Shown here one piece after another: positions 26,524 through 35,517 of a DNA stretch of 64,000 bases. Each line of letters begins with the position of its first letter. Within the stretch, counting starts at the first letter, position 1. This DNA comes from UBA964 sp031382085 (GTDB lineage Bacteria > Pseudomonadota > Gammaproteobacteria > Steroidobacterales > Steroidobacteraceae): NCBI GenBank assembly GCA_031382085.1, contig JANMYM010000027.1, positions 1 to 64,000 on the forward strand. Reading direction: 5' to 3'. A program made the position numbers and the translations under genes. The notes beneath the pieces are model-generated. The model saw nothing but the letters and a program-made list of their open reading frames with translations. It did not search any database and had not been told where the DNA came from.

Positions 26524-27129
26524 CTACACCGCCATGGCGCGCGCTACCGCCGCGCGCGATCCAATCTGCTGCGCCCATCGCCCCAAGTGGGGTAGATCGT
26601 TGCCTATCAGCGAACGCCGCGCGACAACGAACGGATAGACGCAAAGATCAGCAATGGATAGCTCGCCCGCGAAGTAATCGTGCTCGGCCAAATGCGCATC
26701 GCAGGCGCCGAAGTATCGCAGCAACCTGCGCTCGAAGAAAGCGACGTTCGCGCTCGATTTCTCCGGCGCCGAGCGCGTAAGTTGATTAATGGCTGTGTTG
26801 GTGCCGCCGATGTCGCTCGCCGCCAACATGAGCCACTTGAACATTTCGAAGCGGCGTTGAGCATTCGCCGGAATCAGTGCGCCACTATGCTCGGCTACAT
26901 AAAGCATGATGGCAACAGATTGTGTTAGCACGAGGCGCCGGCCATTGAAACCGGATGAATCTACCAGCACCGGTACGGCGCCAAGCAAATTAAGCTCTAA
27001 CAATTCCGGACTAGTCTGCTCGTTTTTGAGCAAATCGACGTTATGACGTTGATACGCCGTGTGCGTCTCTTCAAGAACGAGCAGTGCTCGCTGCGCATGC
27101 GGTGTAGGGGCACAATAGAGGTCTAGCAT
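26524..27129 (-). CDS. Glutathione S-transferase family protein
   Basis: 201 residues. The N-terminal thioredoxin-like domain has LYCAPTPHAQRALLVLEET, LLGAVPVLVDSSG (cis-Pro) and LTQSVAIMLYVAE. The C-terminal helical domain has LSIADLCVYPFV, the Asp-containing N-capping motif. It probably conjugates or isomerises a catabolic intermediate with glutathione. A maleyl-type isomerase role would suit a ring-cleavage pathway but is only a guess. It is the last gene of the minus-strand ABC transporter run, 27 nt after the substrate-binding protein gene. Confidence 0.88.
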   Translation of the reverse strand: MLDLYCAPTPHAQRALLVLEETHTAYQRHNVDLLKNEQTSPELLELNLLGAVPVLVDSSGFNGRRLVLTQSVAIMLYVAEHSGALIPANAQRRFEMFKWLMLAASDIGGTNTAINQLTRSAPEKSSANVAFFERRLLRYFGACDAHLAEHDYFAGELSIADLCVYPFVVARRSLIGNDLPHLGRWAQQIGSRAAVARAMAV

Positions 27130-27156
27130 TTCAATTGCGCGCTGCGCTGCGCACGG

Positions 27157-28167
27157 CTATTTCTGTATCACTACGCCACTCCAAACGAAATGGCTAACGT
27201 TGGGAGTGGCTTTCAACAAGCCGTACTTCTTTGCGAGTTCCCATTCCTTCGCCAAGGCGGCCAGATCCTTTTGCTCGAGTTCTGCAGGAAATTCCGCTAG
27301 CGTCAACTGCAGACCGCGCAGAATCTGTGGATCGACGTTGTAGCTCTTGCCGACGCTGGCGTAAACGTCCGCAGAATGCGTGCGCATGTAGTCGGCCGAC
27401 GCTTTGAGCAATCGATTGAATTCGCGGTAGGCCTGCGGCCGCGCGTCGAGCTTCTCCGGATAGCTGACGTTGACGGAAGAAATCATTTGTACCTTGAACC
27501 GGTCAAACAGGATCTTGCCTGCAAAGATGGCCGGTCGGAACTCACCACTCATTTTTGCGCGATAGGTGTGTGTTAAGGACATGCTGGCCGCGTCGACGCG
27601 ATTCTGACTCAATGCGGAGTACATTGCGGCTGGGGGCAGTTCCACCCATGAAAAATCACCGCCCATGACGTCGACGTTGAGCGCCGATACTTCGCCGAGC
27701 GCAAATCGCAAATTGTGAAACCCGGTGGATCCAAGGGACGAGACGGCGATTTTCTTGCCTTTGAGATCGTTCACCGTTTTTACAACAGATGACTTCGGCA
27801 CGAAAAGAATTTGCGCGTCGCCTTCCGGCCGGTAGCGAATTGCGGTTGACAGTATGCGCAGTTCCAGGCCGCGCTCGGCGGAGCGCGGAACTCCAATTGT
27901 GTCGGTCTGCACAACGTCGTAGCGCTTGGTCAGTGTGGCCTGAATCAGCGCTGGAATCGCAAGCGGGATCGCTTCCACGTCAATCACGTCGGACGTGACC
28001 TTGTTATTCTTTATTCCCCAAAGCACGGCCTCGAAAACAGGATCGACCTGATAGGCAAAGGTGATTTTCTCTTTTGCATGCGAAGCACACGCTGCAACGA
28101 GAGCCAGCAGCAAGCCCGCCCATGCGAAGAGCCGTCTGTGAATTGCAGGGCGTAGTCGGTCATGCAT
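27157..28167 (-). CDS. ABC transporter substrate-binding protein (NMT1/SsuA type)
   Basis: 336 residues from an ATG at 28167; an in-frame TTG at 28182 overlapping the previous stop is possible. A signal peptide (FAWAGLLLALVAACASHA) is followed by a type II periplasmic binding fold: ITFAYQVDPVFEAVLWG, YDVVQTDTIGVP, DLKGKKIAVSSLGSTGFHNL and QNRVDAASMS. This is the NMT1/THI5 pattern used for taurine, aliphatic sulfonates, nitrate and pyrimidine-like ligands. It works with the two permeases and ATPase encoded just upstream. The ligand may be an N-heterocycle given the NicX-like gene in the same run. Confidence 0.9.
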   Translation of the reverse strand: MHDRLRPAIHRRLFAWAGLLLALVAACASHAKEKITFAYQVDPVFEAVLWGIKNNKVTSDVIDVEAIPLAIPALIQATLTKRYDVVQTDTIGVPRSAERGLELRILSTAIRYRPEGDAQILFVPKSSVVKTVNDLKGKKIAVSSLGSTGFHNLRFALGEVSALNVDVMGGDFSWVELPPAAMYSALSQNRVDAASMSLTHTYRAKMSGEFRPAIFAGKILFDRFKVQMISSVNVSYPEKLDARPQAYREFNRLLKASADYMRTHSADVYASVGKSYNVDPQILRGLQLTLAEFPAELEQKDLAALAKEWELAKKYGLLKATPNVSHFVWSGVVIQK

Positions 28168-28178
28168 ATGCGCGGTTC

Positions 28179-29180
28179 TCAACTTAACTCCACCAGGACT
28201 TTGCCTGTATATTTCCCGTTCAACAGACCTAACAGAGTGGCAGGAGCATTCTCGAGGCCTCGTATGACGGTCTCCACTTGCGCCAGCACTCCGCGATCCG
28301 CGAGCGACGCCAACTGGAGCACGGACACCTCAAGTTGATCGAGATGATCACGTACATTGAAACCTTCCACTCGCAATCGTCGCATCAGCATCAATTCCCA
28401 GCAGGCATCCACACTCTGTGACGGCACCGCCTGATCGTAGGATGCCAGGCGACCGCAGAGAATGATGCGCCCCCTCGGCCTCATGAGCGGGGCAACTGCG
28501 TTAAGCGTCACATCCCCGACATTGTCGAAGACGACATCGATTCCGTCGGACACCTTAGCGAGTTCTGCGGCCAGACCGTCAGGCGAATCACGATCTACGC
28601 AGAGTTGATAGCCGAAGGATTCCCGACACACTTTGAACTTGCCAGCGCTGGTCGCTCCTATAGTGTGGCAACCTCGAGACTTGGCAATTTGCCCTGCTGC
28701 ACTGCCGACGCCACCCGCGGCCGAGGAGATAAATACAGTTTCCGAGCGCTGCGGCCGCCCAATCAGGTCAAATGCCAGCAGCGCCGTTACACCAGGCACA
28801 CCCAAAACGCCTAGTTGCCAGGAGATGGGATAGGGCAATTTCGGCAGCAATCTGAGCGCGTGGGCATCCAATGTCGCAACTTCTTGCCAACCTAGGTCCC
28901 CGATCACTAAAGCCCCCGTGGGCAGTTGCGGCGATCTGCTCTCGATCACCTCGCCCACTCCGCGGCCGCGCATGATCGAACCAAGCGCACTGGACGTGCC
29001 GACGACTGGCCGCGATCCGATAAGTGTTCGCAAATATGGATCGATGGAAAGAATCTTGACTCGCACCAGCACCTGTCCGTCGCTCGGGGGCTCGATCGGT
29101 CCACTGCGCAAGGCAAAAATGTCTTGCGTCAACGATACGCCCGCGGTGCGAGCAACAACAATTTGACGCTGTTCGGTCAT
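28179..29180 (-). CDS. NADP-dependent oxidoreductase of the MDR superfamily (CurA/prostaglandin-reductase type)
   Basis: 333 residues from the ATG at 29180, which overlaps the permease stop (ATGA). It lacks the structural zinc cysteines and matches leukotriene B4 dehydrogenase/CurA-like reductases: VKILSIDPYLR, GRGVGEVIES, GVPGVTALLAFDLIG, VFISSAAGGVGSAAGQIAK and FDNVGDVTLNAV, ending in NGKYTGKVLVELS. These enzymes reduce C=C bonds conjugated to a carbonyl using NADPH. Its place inside an importer operon suggests it works on the imported compound or an early product. Confidence 0.9.
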   Translation of the reverse strand: MTEQRQIVVARTAGVSLTQDIFALRSGPIEPPSDGQVLVRVKILSIDPYLRTLIGSRPVVGTSSALGSIMRGRGVGEVIESRSPQLPTGALVIGDLGWQEVATLDAHALRLLPKLPYPISWQLGVLGVPGVTALLAFDLIGRPQRSETVFISSAAGGVGSAAGQIAKSRGCHTIGATSAGKFKVCRESFGYQLCVDRDSPDGLAAELAKVSDGIDVVFDNVGDVTLNAVAPLMRPRGRIILCGRLASYDQAVPSQSVDACWELMLMRRLRVEGFNVRDHLDQLEVSVLQLASLADRGVLAQVETVIRGLENAPATLLGLLNGKYTGKVLVELS

Positions 29181-29950
29181 GTTCGCGCTTCGCCAAACCG
29201 GGTCGCCAACGCTTGAATCACCAGCCGATCGCCCAGCACAAAAAGCAACACAATGAAGAAACACGTTGCTAACACGGTGGTGGAATCGGCCGCAATCTGC
29301 GCCTGCAGCATCACATAACCCACGCCGTCGCGCGCCCCGAACAATTCCGCTAACAAAGCAATTTTCCAGGCTACGCCATAGGAAATTCTAAGCGCTCCAA
29401 CAAAGAATGGCACCAGCGAAGGCATGACGATCCGAAAAAACACGCGGGTACGCCGTCGTGTAAAGCTATGGCCGAGTTCGAGTGCCTCGGCATCGAGGAC
29501 ACGAACCCCTTCTGCGACATTGATCAGGCAGAACGGCAACAGGATTGCTACCTGTATGAATATGACGGTCGTTTCCGACACGCCAAACCAGATCGTCGCG
29601 AGCAATACCCACCCAATAGATGGAAATGAATTGAAGAACGGCAAGTTTACTCGCTCAACGACGTAGCGGCTGCCAGGACGATAAAAAGGCAGCAACGCCA
29701 ATGCGGCACCCAAGAGCATCGCCACAGTCAGTGCGACGGCGATTCGCGCCAAGCTCAAGGCTAGATGTCGCAGGAATGTGGGATCTACCGCAAGTTCCGC
29801 CATACGGCGCCCAACGGTGACTGGTCCCGGAAGCACAAACTCCGGCAGGTTCTGCGACCAAAGCCACCACGCGGCGATGATTGCGATCAAGCCGAAATTG
29901 GCGATGCGATTCTCGGTGAAAGCAAGTCGTAGAGTTGCAGCGGAACTCAT
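29177..29950 (-). CDS. ABC transporter permease, second
   Basis: 257 residues from the ATG at 29950, one nt after the previous stop. It has about six membrane segments and the BPD_transp_1 EAA-like loop (EGVRVLDAEALELGHSFTRR region) that contacts the ATPase. The sequence resembles SsuC/TauC permeases, for example LPEFVLPGPVTVGRRMAEL at the N-terminus. It is paralogous to the preceding permease (29952-30746); both share PGP near the first helix and INxxEGxxxLDxExLExxxSFxxR, so the importer is probably a heterodimer. Confidence 0.9.
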   Translation of the reverse strand: MSSAATLRLAFTENRIANFGLIAIIAAWWLWSQNLPEFVLPGPVTVGRRMAELAVDPTFLRHLALSLARIAVALTVAMLLGAALALLPFYRPGSRYVVERVNLPFFNSFPSIGWVLLATIWFGVSETTVIFIQVAILLPFCLINVAEGVRVLDAEALELGHSFTRRRTRVFFRIVMPSLVPFFVGALRISYGVAWKIALLAELFGARDGVGYVMLQAQIAADSTTVLATCFFIVLLFVLGDRLVIQALATRFGEART

Positions 29951-29951
29951 A

Positions 29952-30746
29952 TCAGGCGCTGCGAAACGCTGTGGAGAGTTTGCGCTGAATGCGCTCAAAG
30001 CCGTATTTGTCAACGACGCGAACAAAGACAACAATAATCAACGAAATTGCAATCACACGCGTGGTGTCTTGTTCTTGCATCGCAATGTTCATGACATAGC
30101 CGAGTCCCCGATCGCCAGCGAGGAGCTCCGCCGTCAGTGCGACTTTCCAACCAACTCCAAAGCTGATGCGCAATGCTGCAATCAAGAATGGCAATAGCAG
30201 CGGCACCAAAACCAGACGCGCAGTTCGCAGCGGGCGCTGCGAGAAGCTACGCGCCATTTCGAGAGTTTCGCGATCCAGGCTCGCAAGCCCTTCGCGAATA
30301 TTGATGAGGCTGAAAGGCAATAGCACGACGGCGACAGTAAAAACAACCGTTAGTTGACTGACTCCAAACCAGAGCACCGCTAACAGCGCCCAGCCGATGC
30401 CTGAAAACGCGTTGAAGAATGGAGAAATCCGGTGATGTATCAATGCGCGGAAAATGGGAAAGCGTTCGGCAATGCTTGCGAGCACGCCACCCAGCACAAA
30501 TGCAAGAAAAACCGCAATACATACGTGAAACAGCGATGCCAGTGCGCTGGATCGTAGCGCCGGCGTTGTTACAAACTGAAGTATGTCGAGTGCGACAGCC
30601 CGCGGCCCGGGAATGATATAGACCGGCATATTTTTCGCGGCCAGAATCCAGCACAGGCCGAAACCTAATAAGAATACACATTGCCAAAATAACGCGCGGT
30701 TCGGGAGCTGCGACGCTAACGCGCCACGACCGACCGCACGCTTCAT
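29952..30746 (-). CDS. ABC transporter permease, first
   Basis: 264 residues. It is of SsuC/TauC type with about six membrane segments, MPVYIIPGPRAVALDILQFV near the N-terminus and the ATPase-contact loop INIREGLASLDRETLEMARS. It is a diverged tandem paralogue of the second permease. The start codon overlaps the ATPase stop (ATGA), and the last codons of the ATPase gene form a 12-bp repeat array just before it. Confidence 0.9.
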   Translation of the reverse strand: MKRAVGRGALASQLPNRALFWQCVFLLGFGLCWILAAKNMPVYIIPGPRAVALDILQFVTTPALRSSALASLFHVCIAVFLAFVLGGVLASIAERFPIFRALIHHRISPFFNAFSGIGWALLAVLWFGVSQLTVVFTVAVVLLPFSLINIREGLASLDRETLEMARSFSQRPLRTARLVLVPLLLPFLIAALRISFGVGWKVALTAELLAGDRGLGYVMNIAMQEQDTTRVIAISLIIVVFVRVVDKYGFERIQRKLSTAFRSA

Positions 30747-31534
30747 GGGTTCGCCTTTGGGTTCGCCTTTGGGTTCGCCGCTTCGGGGTCATCGCGCATG
30801 ATCTGGTACAAGCGTTTTCGAAGCGCCTGCACTTCTGCATCGTGATCCATATCTCTTGGCCTGGACGGGCCAACTCGAATGGTTTCTTCTACAACAGTCG
30901 GCTTGTGCGAAAGCACAATAATCCGATCGGCGAGGAAGATCGCTTCGTCGATGTCGTGGGTGACGAATACTACGGTCTTGCGCTGTTGCTCCCAGAGCGA
31001 AACGATCTCGCGACGCATTGCCTCTCGGGTTCGCACATCCAAAGCGGAAAAAGGCTCATCCATGAGCAGCGTTCGCGGATTAACATGCAACGCCCTGGCG
31101 ATAGCCACGCGTTGTCTTTCTCCGCCTGACAGTTCGTTAGCTCTTTTGTGACCATCCTGAGCCAGCCCCACCAAAGTTAGCAGTTCAAGTGCTTTCTTTT
31201 CATTCATCGATCGATCGCCAGAACCGTTCCGCAGCTCTGTGGACAACGTGACATTTCGAATAGCGTTGCGCCACGCGACGAGTCGCGGCGACTGGAATAC
31301 AAAGGCGAAATCCGCGTAGGCGGCATCGGGACTGCGGCCATCGATGAGAATGGTGCCCGACTGCGGTTGCAGCAAACCTGACATTAGTCGCAATGTCGTA
31401 GACTTGCCACAGCCGCTAGGTCCGAGAATGCAAACAAATTCGCCTGCATCAACTGAAAAGCTCAGTCCGCCGAGAATTACGTTCTCATCGTGCGAAACGA
31501 CTACGTTTTCGAAAACGATGTAAGGCTCAGGCAC
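30743..31534 (-). CDS. ABC transporter ATP-binding protein
   Basis: 263 residues from a GTG at 31534. All nucleotide-binding motifs are present: Walker A GPSGCGKST, the Q-loop in FVFQSPRLVAW, the signature LSGGERQRVAIARAL, Walker B TLLMDEPFSALD and the switch His in VFVTHD. It is of SsuB/TauB type. It energises the importer formed with the two following permeases. The C-terminus ends in a (KANP) repeat encoded by a 12-bp tandem repeat that reaches into the stop/start overlap. Confidence 0.95.
   Translation of the reverse strand: MPEPYIVFENVVVSHDENVILGGLSFSVDAGEFVCILGPSGCGKSTTLRLMSGLLQPQSGTILIDGRSPDAAYADFAFVFQSPRLVAWRNAIRNVTLSTELRNGSGDRSMNEKKALELLTLVGLAQDGHKRANELSGGERQRVAIARALHVNPRTLLMDEPFSALDVRTREAMRREIVSLWEQQRKTVVFVTHDIDEAIFLADRIIVLSHKPTVVEETIRVGPSRPRDMDHDAEVQALRKRLYQIMRDDPEAANPKANPKANP
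30747..30779. repeat. 12-bp tandem repeat at the end of the ABC ATPase gene
   Basis: GGGTTCGCCTTT is present as two full copies (30747-30758, 30759-30770) plus nine bases (30771-30779). On the coding strand it encodes repeated Lys-Ala-Asn-Pro. Because the unit is 12 bp, gain or loss of a copy keeps the frame. Confidence 0.9.
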
Positions 31535-31574
31535 ACTGTTTCTTCCCTGGAACGTCCGTCAGTGACACTGTTGC

Positions 31575-31958
31575 TTACTGCGCCACTCGCTCGGAGTAGA
31601 TGCTGTCTGACCGGATCAGGTGGCCGTTTTCAAGGTTAGCATTCCACGCCGCAAACTCGGGGTCGTCGTTCAGTCTTTTCTGTTCGGTCAACATTTGCGC
31701 GATGCCGTCGGGAAATTCCATTAACGTAACAACATGCCCGACGTTAGTGCCGGCGAAGCGCGCTTGCAGCACGCGCACTGTTGCGACACTGCGCAGCCTT
31801 TTCATAATGGCCCTGCCGCGATCAATTTCCTTGAGGTATGCGGCCGCATCCTTTGCCTCGACGACGAACACCCGAACTGCCGGATCCGCCTGCGCAATTG
31901 CCGCCATCAGCGTCAGCAGACACGTCGCAACAATGCGGTTTTTGGTTGTGTTTTTCAT
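31575..31958 (-). CDS. Small secreted protein of unknown function
   Basis: 127 residues with a signal peptide (VATCLLTLMAAIAQADP). The mature part, RVFVVEAKDAAAYLKEIDRG and VGHVVTLMEFPDGIAQMLTE, has the spacing of a dimeric alpha/beta barrel (ABM or EthD-like) protein: a beta strand, a helix, and a strand carrying His. Nothing specific is conserved enough to name a reaction. It sits 40 nt upstream of the ABC ATPase gene and 83 nt downstream of the NicX-like gene. Confidence 0.7.
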   Translation of the reverse strand: MKNTTKNRIVATCLLTLMAAIAQADPAVRVFVVEAKDAAAYLKEIDRGRAIMKRLRSVATVRVLQARFAGTNVGHVVTLMEFPDGIAQMLTEQKRLNDDPEFAAWNANLENGHLIRSDSIYSERVAQ

Positions 31959-32041
31959 AGAAATTTCGTTAGCTCCTGATTACTGTTGTTGATAAATGAC
32001 GACCATCACACGCAAACAAACTCTGGTGTTAGTTAAAAATG

Positions 32042-33094
32042 TTAGCCTAAAAGCTCGCCGCAGAGGTTGCCATCCTTGACAACGATTAAATCGTCAAGAG
32101 AAACCGAGCAATTGCGCATTGGCAAATCAAAATGACAGGGCGAGAATCGTTCCGCAGACTCATTCGCTCCTGTTGAGTAGAGGAAGTTCCCGGCGAACGC
32201 GCGTTGTTCGGTGCCGTTGTGGTCGCGTTTGTCATACATGGCTAACGCGTCCCACCGCGCCCCAGCATTCATTCCCCAGCCAACATGGCTCACTGCGTAT
32301 GCGTCCTGATCCTGCCAGGCGGCGAAGTAGCTGCGCATCAACTGCGCGTCGAGGCCCGACCCCTCAATGTTGGTCACATAATCATCGTTGATTGTGAGAA
32401 TGACGACGGATTCCAGGTAGCGCTTAAAGGTGAGATTCAAGTCGCCTGGTGCCAAAGCCAGAGTGCCGTTGACGCTATGGCGCTTTGGGAAACACAGGCA
32501 CAGTCCAGCGGGCCAATACCCCATCGCGCCAGGACGATACGCCGCCCCCGCACTGCCGCGGCCCACTATGCCTTCAAGGTCTACATGCAAGTCTGTGCCG
32601 TGTGCAGACGTGACGTGCATGGCGCGGGCAGCGCTGATGAGTTCTGCGCCACGAACGCAGCGTGCATGCAGCTCGGTGCTGGGACGAAACCGCTCCAGCA
32701 ATTCCGGGTGTTCGTTGCTAATCATCAAGATTCGCGCACCGCGCGCCAGAATGTCTTTGCGTTCTGGTGAGTGGAGCAGCCCCTCCACCGTGCAGTCGAT
32801 GACGACGTCTGCGCCAGCCAAGGCGTCGACCAGCGAACGTAGCCCGCCCAGTGCCAGCGACGTGCCGGTGGAACGGAGTGGCGCGACCGGGTTGGCGCGT
32901 GGCGAGGGCACCACGACGTGAAAAGTGCGGGCACCCAAGCGCCATAACGCCATTTCAGACAAATCAACCAAAATGCGGCGCGATTGAGACTCCGACAAAA
33001 TTACTGCGGTTTCGCCGCGCTTGACTTGGCAGAGTTGACCAATGACCTCTTCGAATGTGTCGACCCATTTCGGTTCCATACGATCGTCCAACAT
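32042..33094 (-). CDS. NicX-like 2,5-dihydroxypyridine 5,6-dioxygenase
   Basis: 350 residues from an ATG at 33094 sharing TGATG with the upstream hydrolase gene; NicX of Pseudomonas putida is also 350 residues. The C-terminal half matches NicX closely: SHVGWGMNAGARW, RAFAGNFLYSTG and PCHFDLPMRNCSVSLDD. The Fe(II) ligands known for NicX (His265, His318, Asp320) correspond to His270, His321 and Asp323. NicX opens 2,5-dihydroxypyridine to N-formylmaleamate in nicotinate breakdown. The rest of the nic pathway is not recognisable nearby, so the real substrate may be a substituted dihydroxypyridine. Confidence 0.88.
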   Translation of the reverse strand: MLDDRMEPKWVDTFEEVIGQLCQVKRGETAVILSESQSRRILVDLSEMALWRLGARTFHVVVPSPRANPVAPLRSTGTSLALGGLRSLVDALAGADVVIDCTVEGLLHSPERKDILARGARILMISNEHPELLERFRPSTELHARCVRGAELISAARAMHVTSAHGTDLHVDLEGIVGRGSAGAAYRPGAMGYWPAGLCLCFPKRHSVNGTLALAPGDLNLTFKRYLESVVILTINDDYVTNIEGSGLDAQLMRSYFAAWQDQDAYAVSHVGWGMNAGARWDALAMYDKRDHNGTEQRAFAGNFLYSTGANESAERFSPCHFDLPMRNCSVSLDDLIVVKDGNLCGELLG

Positions 33095-33951
33095 CAGGCC
33101 TCTCCCGCAAGAGCGACGCGTAGCTGTGCATACCATTCACAGGTCGGATCGCGCAGCCTCATATGCATGTCGAAGTGTCCTGCATCCGGCACCACGTGAG
33201 CACTTACGTGCGCGTTCTCGCGTGCCAACGCCTGTGCCATATCGGCGCCAGAACGACTGATGCGCTCGAAGTCCTTAGCGCCCCACGCCAGATGGAACGG
33301 AGTACGGTTGCCGCTAACGAAATTGATCGGGCTCGCGCCGAAATCCTGTTGCCGCCGCTTCAACAGGTATTTGTAGACCCGATTTTCTGCGCTTTCAGCG
33401 GGCACTTCTCCGTAATGCAGATTAAATGCACTGCTGATCGGAAAACACGCACGCACCGGCGCGATTTCGCGTTTAAGGACGGCCAGCGACGCGAGGTGGC
33501 CGCCAGCGGAATGACCGCCGACCACGATCCGGCTGGCATCCCCATCAAAACTCGCAGCGCGCGCTTGCACAGCCGTGATTGCATCGCACACGTCCTCGTA
33601 TTGATCGGGCCAACGGCACGTCGGCGCCAACCGATAGGTGCCCGCTACAAAAATTGCGGGCAGACTGGTGACTGCCGGGGCCATGAAGCGAAGCCAGGAC
33701 CGACTGCCGCCAATCCACGCGCCGCCATGAAAAAAAACAAGAATGGGCAAAGGGCGCTGCCTTGCTGACGGCAAATACAAGTCGAGCCTTTGATTGGCGT
33801 GAGGACCATATTCAATTTCATCGCTCACAGCGATGGGCGATTCGTCGCCCCAGCTTTCAATGCAGCGTACATACTGCTCTGCGCCTTGCGCCAACGGCGG
33901 TGATGCTGCCGATGCGTCGACGCCAGTCCCGCGTTGAGTGGAACTCGTCAA
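33094..33951 (-). CDS. Alpha/beta hydrolase (HGGAW-type esterase/amidase)
   Basis: 285 residues. Kynurenine-formamidase/hormone-sensitive-lipase-like features are the oxyanion HGGAWIGGS, the nucleophile elbow VGGHSAGGHLA and the late histidine in VPDAGHFDMHM. NDQYEDVCDA-like spacing and YRLAPTCRWPDQYEDV also match BD-FAE hydrolases. Coupling to the NicX-like gene suggests it removes the formyl group from the ring-opened product. It is not similar to the classical deformylase NicD, so this would be a replacement. Confidence 0.85.
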   Translation of the reverse strand: MTSSTQRGTGVDASAASPPLAQGAEQYVRCIESWGDESPIAVSDEIEYGPHANQRLDLYLPSARQRPLPILVFFHGGAWIGGSRSWLRFMAPAVTSLPAIFVAGTYRLAPTCRWPDQYEDVCDAITAVQARAASFDGDASRIVVGGHSAGGHLASLAVLKREIAPVRACFPISSAFNLHYGEVPAESAENRVYKYLLKRRQQDFGASPINFVSGNRTPFHLAWGAKDFERISRSGADMAQALARENAHVSAHVVPDAGHFDMHMRLRDPTCEWYAQLRVALAGEA

Positions 33952-33954
33952 CGG

Positions 33955-34452
33955 TCAGCCGCCGCTGCCGGTGTAAGGCAATGTTCTGCCCAAAATCATC
34001 ACGACTAACCACGTCGCCATAGATCCTAACGCCACAAGTTTCGCTAACGATCCGGTGTCTGCATCGATTGGCAAGGCCGTTAGCCGACGACGCTCAAAAA
34101 ACTCAAAAAACAAAGCATTCAAACCACCGAAAACAAACAATGCCATCTTCCATTTGAATGCGGGGTTATGCCAGTAGGTTTCAGGTTGGGCGCAGAAGAA
34201 GCTGATGCCCGTGACAACATTGAGAAGGCCTGCCGCGAATGCCAGAGGGATGAACGGCATGACGGACGAAACCGATATGACGTTTTTTCCAAGCCCGAGC
34301 ACGCGCAAATCCACGACCAGCAACGAACCGAAAAGCACACAGAGCCCGACGAAATGCAGTGATTCGAACGCGGGCCATAGCACACGGCTGTTGCGCGCCA
34401 CCTCACCAAGCGCGGTCGTATAAAACCAATGCAGAATCTGCGCCTCACTCAC
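33955..34452 (-). CDS. DUF6644-like membrane protein, copy 1
   Basis: 165 residues from a GTG at 34452, with four or five hydrophobic helices. The family pattern is a His in the first helix followed by G/A-SLLVVDLRVLGLG (here SLHFVGLCVLFGSLLVVDLRV), a middle KWKMALFVFGG helix and a final GRTLPY segment. Three other copies lie at 34471-34941, 41584-42090 and 42105-42605. The conserved membrane histidine could ligate haem, but this is not shown. It sits with a cytochrome b561-like gene. Confidence 0.78.
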   Translation of the reverse strand: MSEAQILHWFYTTALGEVARNSRVLWPAFESLHFVGLCVLFGSLLVVDLRVLGLGKNVISVSSVMPFIPLAFAAGLLNVVTGISFFCAQPETYWHNPAFKWKMALFVFGGLNALFFEFFERRRLTALPIDADTGSLAKLVALGSMATWLVVMILGRTLPYTGSGG

Positions 34453-34470
34453 GATGAATTCCCCGCCGCA

Positions 34471-34941
34471 CTATAAATAGGCAATGAGTCGACCGGCAAC
34501 GATCGCGCCGATCCAGAAGAAAATCGAAAGAGCGGCAATCCATTTCGATTTCGTCGACGCAACTCCAGTACGTTCACCGGCGATGTCCCGGTGAATAGAC
34601 CGTCCCAGCAGCCAAATTGACCAGGCGCCCGCGAAGATCAGCAATATTTTGATTTGGAACGGAGTGCTGAAGGCGAACTTTACTGGATCGCCCGTGAAGA
34701 GCAATGCTCCGGATACGGCGTTGAGCGCGAAGCCAAACCAAGCCAATAAATACAACCGATCGAACCAAGCCAATGAAATCTTGTTAGCGAAGCCAAGTAC
34801 GCGAAAGTCATACATCAACACAGAGCCAACAACGATTCCCATTCCCACGGCATGGGTGCTCAGCACTGCCGGATAGCCCCAGCTCGACTCCTGAACGAAC
34901 AGTCCAACGGGCGATTTGAAGAGCCATGCCAGGAACTGCAT
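34471..34941 (-). CDS. DUF6644-like membrane protein, copy 2
   Basis: 156 residues. It has the same arrangement as copy 1: STHAVGMGIVVGSVLMYDFR with the conserved His, RVLGFA, then KIKILLIFAGAW-type helix and final GRLIAYL. It is adjacent to copy 1 with an 18-nt gap, so the two may form a heterodimer. Function unknown. Confidence 0.78.
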   Translation of the reverse strand: MQFLAWLFKSPVGLFVQESSWGYPAVLSTHAVGMGIVVGSVLMYDFRVLGFANKISLAWFDRLYLLAWFGFALNAVSGALLFTGDPVKFAFSTPFQIKILLIFAGAWSIWLLGRSIHRDIAGERTGVASTKSKWIAALSIFFWIGAIVAGRLIAYL

Positions 34942-34944
34942 TGT

Positions 34945-35517
34945 CTATTGACTCGACTTGCGCGAGGTGGGTTCCGAAAGATTCGCCGGCACCATCATTT
35001 TGTCGAACGTGCCGTCGCGATTGAAGATGATGTGCTTGAAAACACCCGCGACATGCACGATCACGCCATATGCAATGAACAAGGCGCTGTTGACGTGCAC
35101 CGCATGCATAAACGTCCGCAGTTCTGGGTGCATGCCGATGGGGCTCGGCAATGCGAACTCAAACACCTGTATCGCAGCCCCTGATGACCACGTCATAACA
35201 GGACCAGAGATGAGCATGATTGAAATCGCCAGCAACAGAGCGGTATGCAGGAATTTGCCCAGCGTAAAGCTCCAGCCGCGCTGGCTCGGCTGAGGGCCAG
35301 GATGATGCTCGAAAATACGCCAGAAAATTCGACCAATCAGCGCCAAGGACGCCAGCACAGCGACCGAAGTGTGCATCGCAACCGCGGGAGCATTCTCAGC
35401 CTGTGACGCCTGCGTGCTGTTGCCGAGAAACCAAACCACCAGCAAGAGCACCGCACCCAACCAATGCAGTACGATGGATATCCAGCCATAGCCGGTGGCA
35501 GTGTCGCGCAAACGCAT
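34945..35517 (-). CDS. Cytochrome b561-like membrane protein
   Basis: 190 residues from the ATG at 35517 (a GTG at 35526 is also in frame). Four transmembrane helices carry histidines in the places used for two b-type haems: IVLHWLGAVLLLVVW, AMHTSVAVLASLALIGRIFW, FLHTALLLAISIMLISGPVM and FMHAVHVNSALFIAYGVIVH. It is likely to move electrons between the quinone pool and a periplasmic partner. It is the first gene of the minus-strand run that includes the NicX-like gene. Confidence 0.88.
   Translation of the reverse strand: MRLRDTATGYGWISIVLHWLGAVLLLVVWFLGNSTQASQAENAPAVAMHTSVAVLASLALIGRIFWRIFEHHPGPQPSQRGWSFTLGKFLHTALLLAISIMLISGPVMTWSSGAAIQVFEFALPSPIGMHPELRTFMHAVHVNSALFIAYGVIVHVAGVFKHIIFNRDGTFDKMMVPANLSEPTSRKSSQ

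Noticed and set aside
33094..33951. Classical NicD deformylase
   Set aside because: The HGGAW and GHSAGG layout is that of another alpha/beta-hydrolase branch, so only a functional replacement is proposed.
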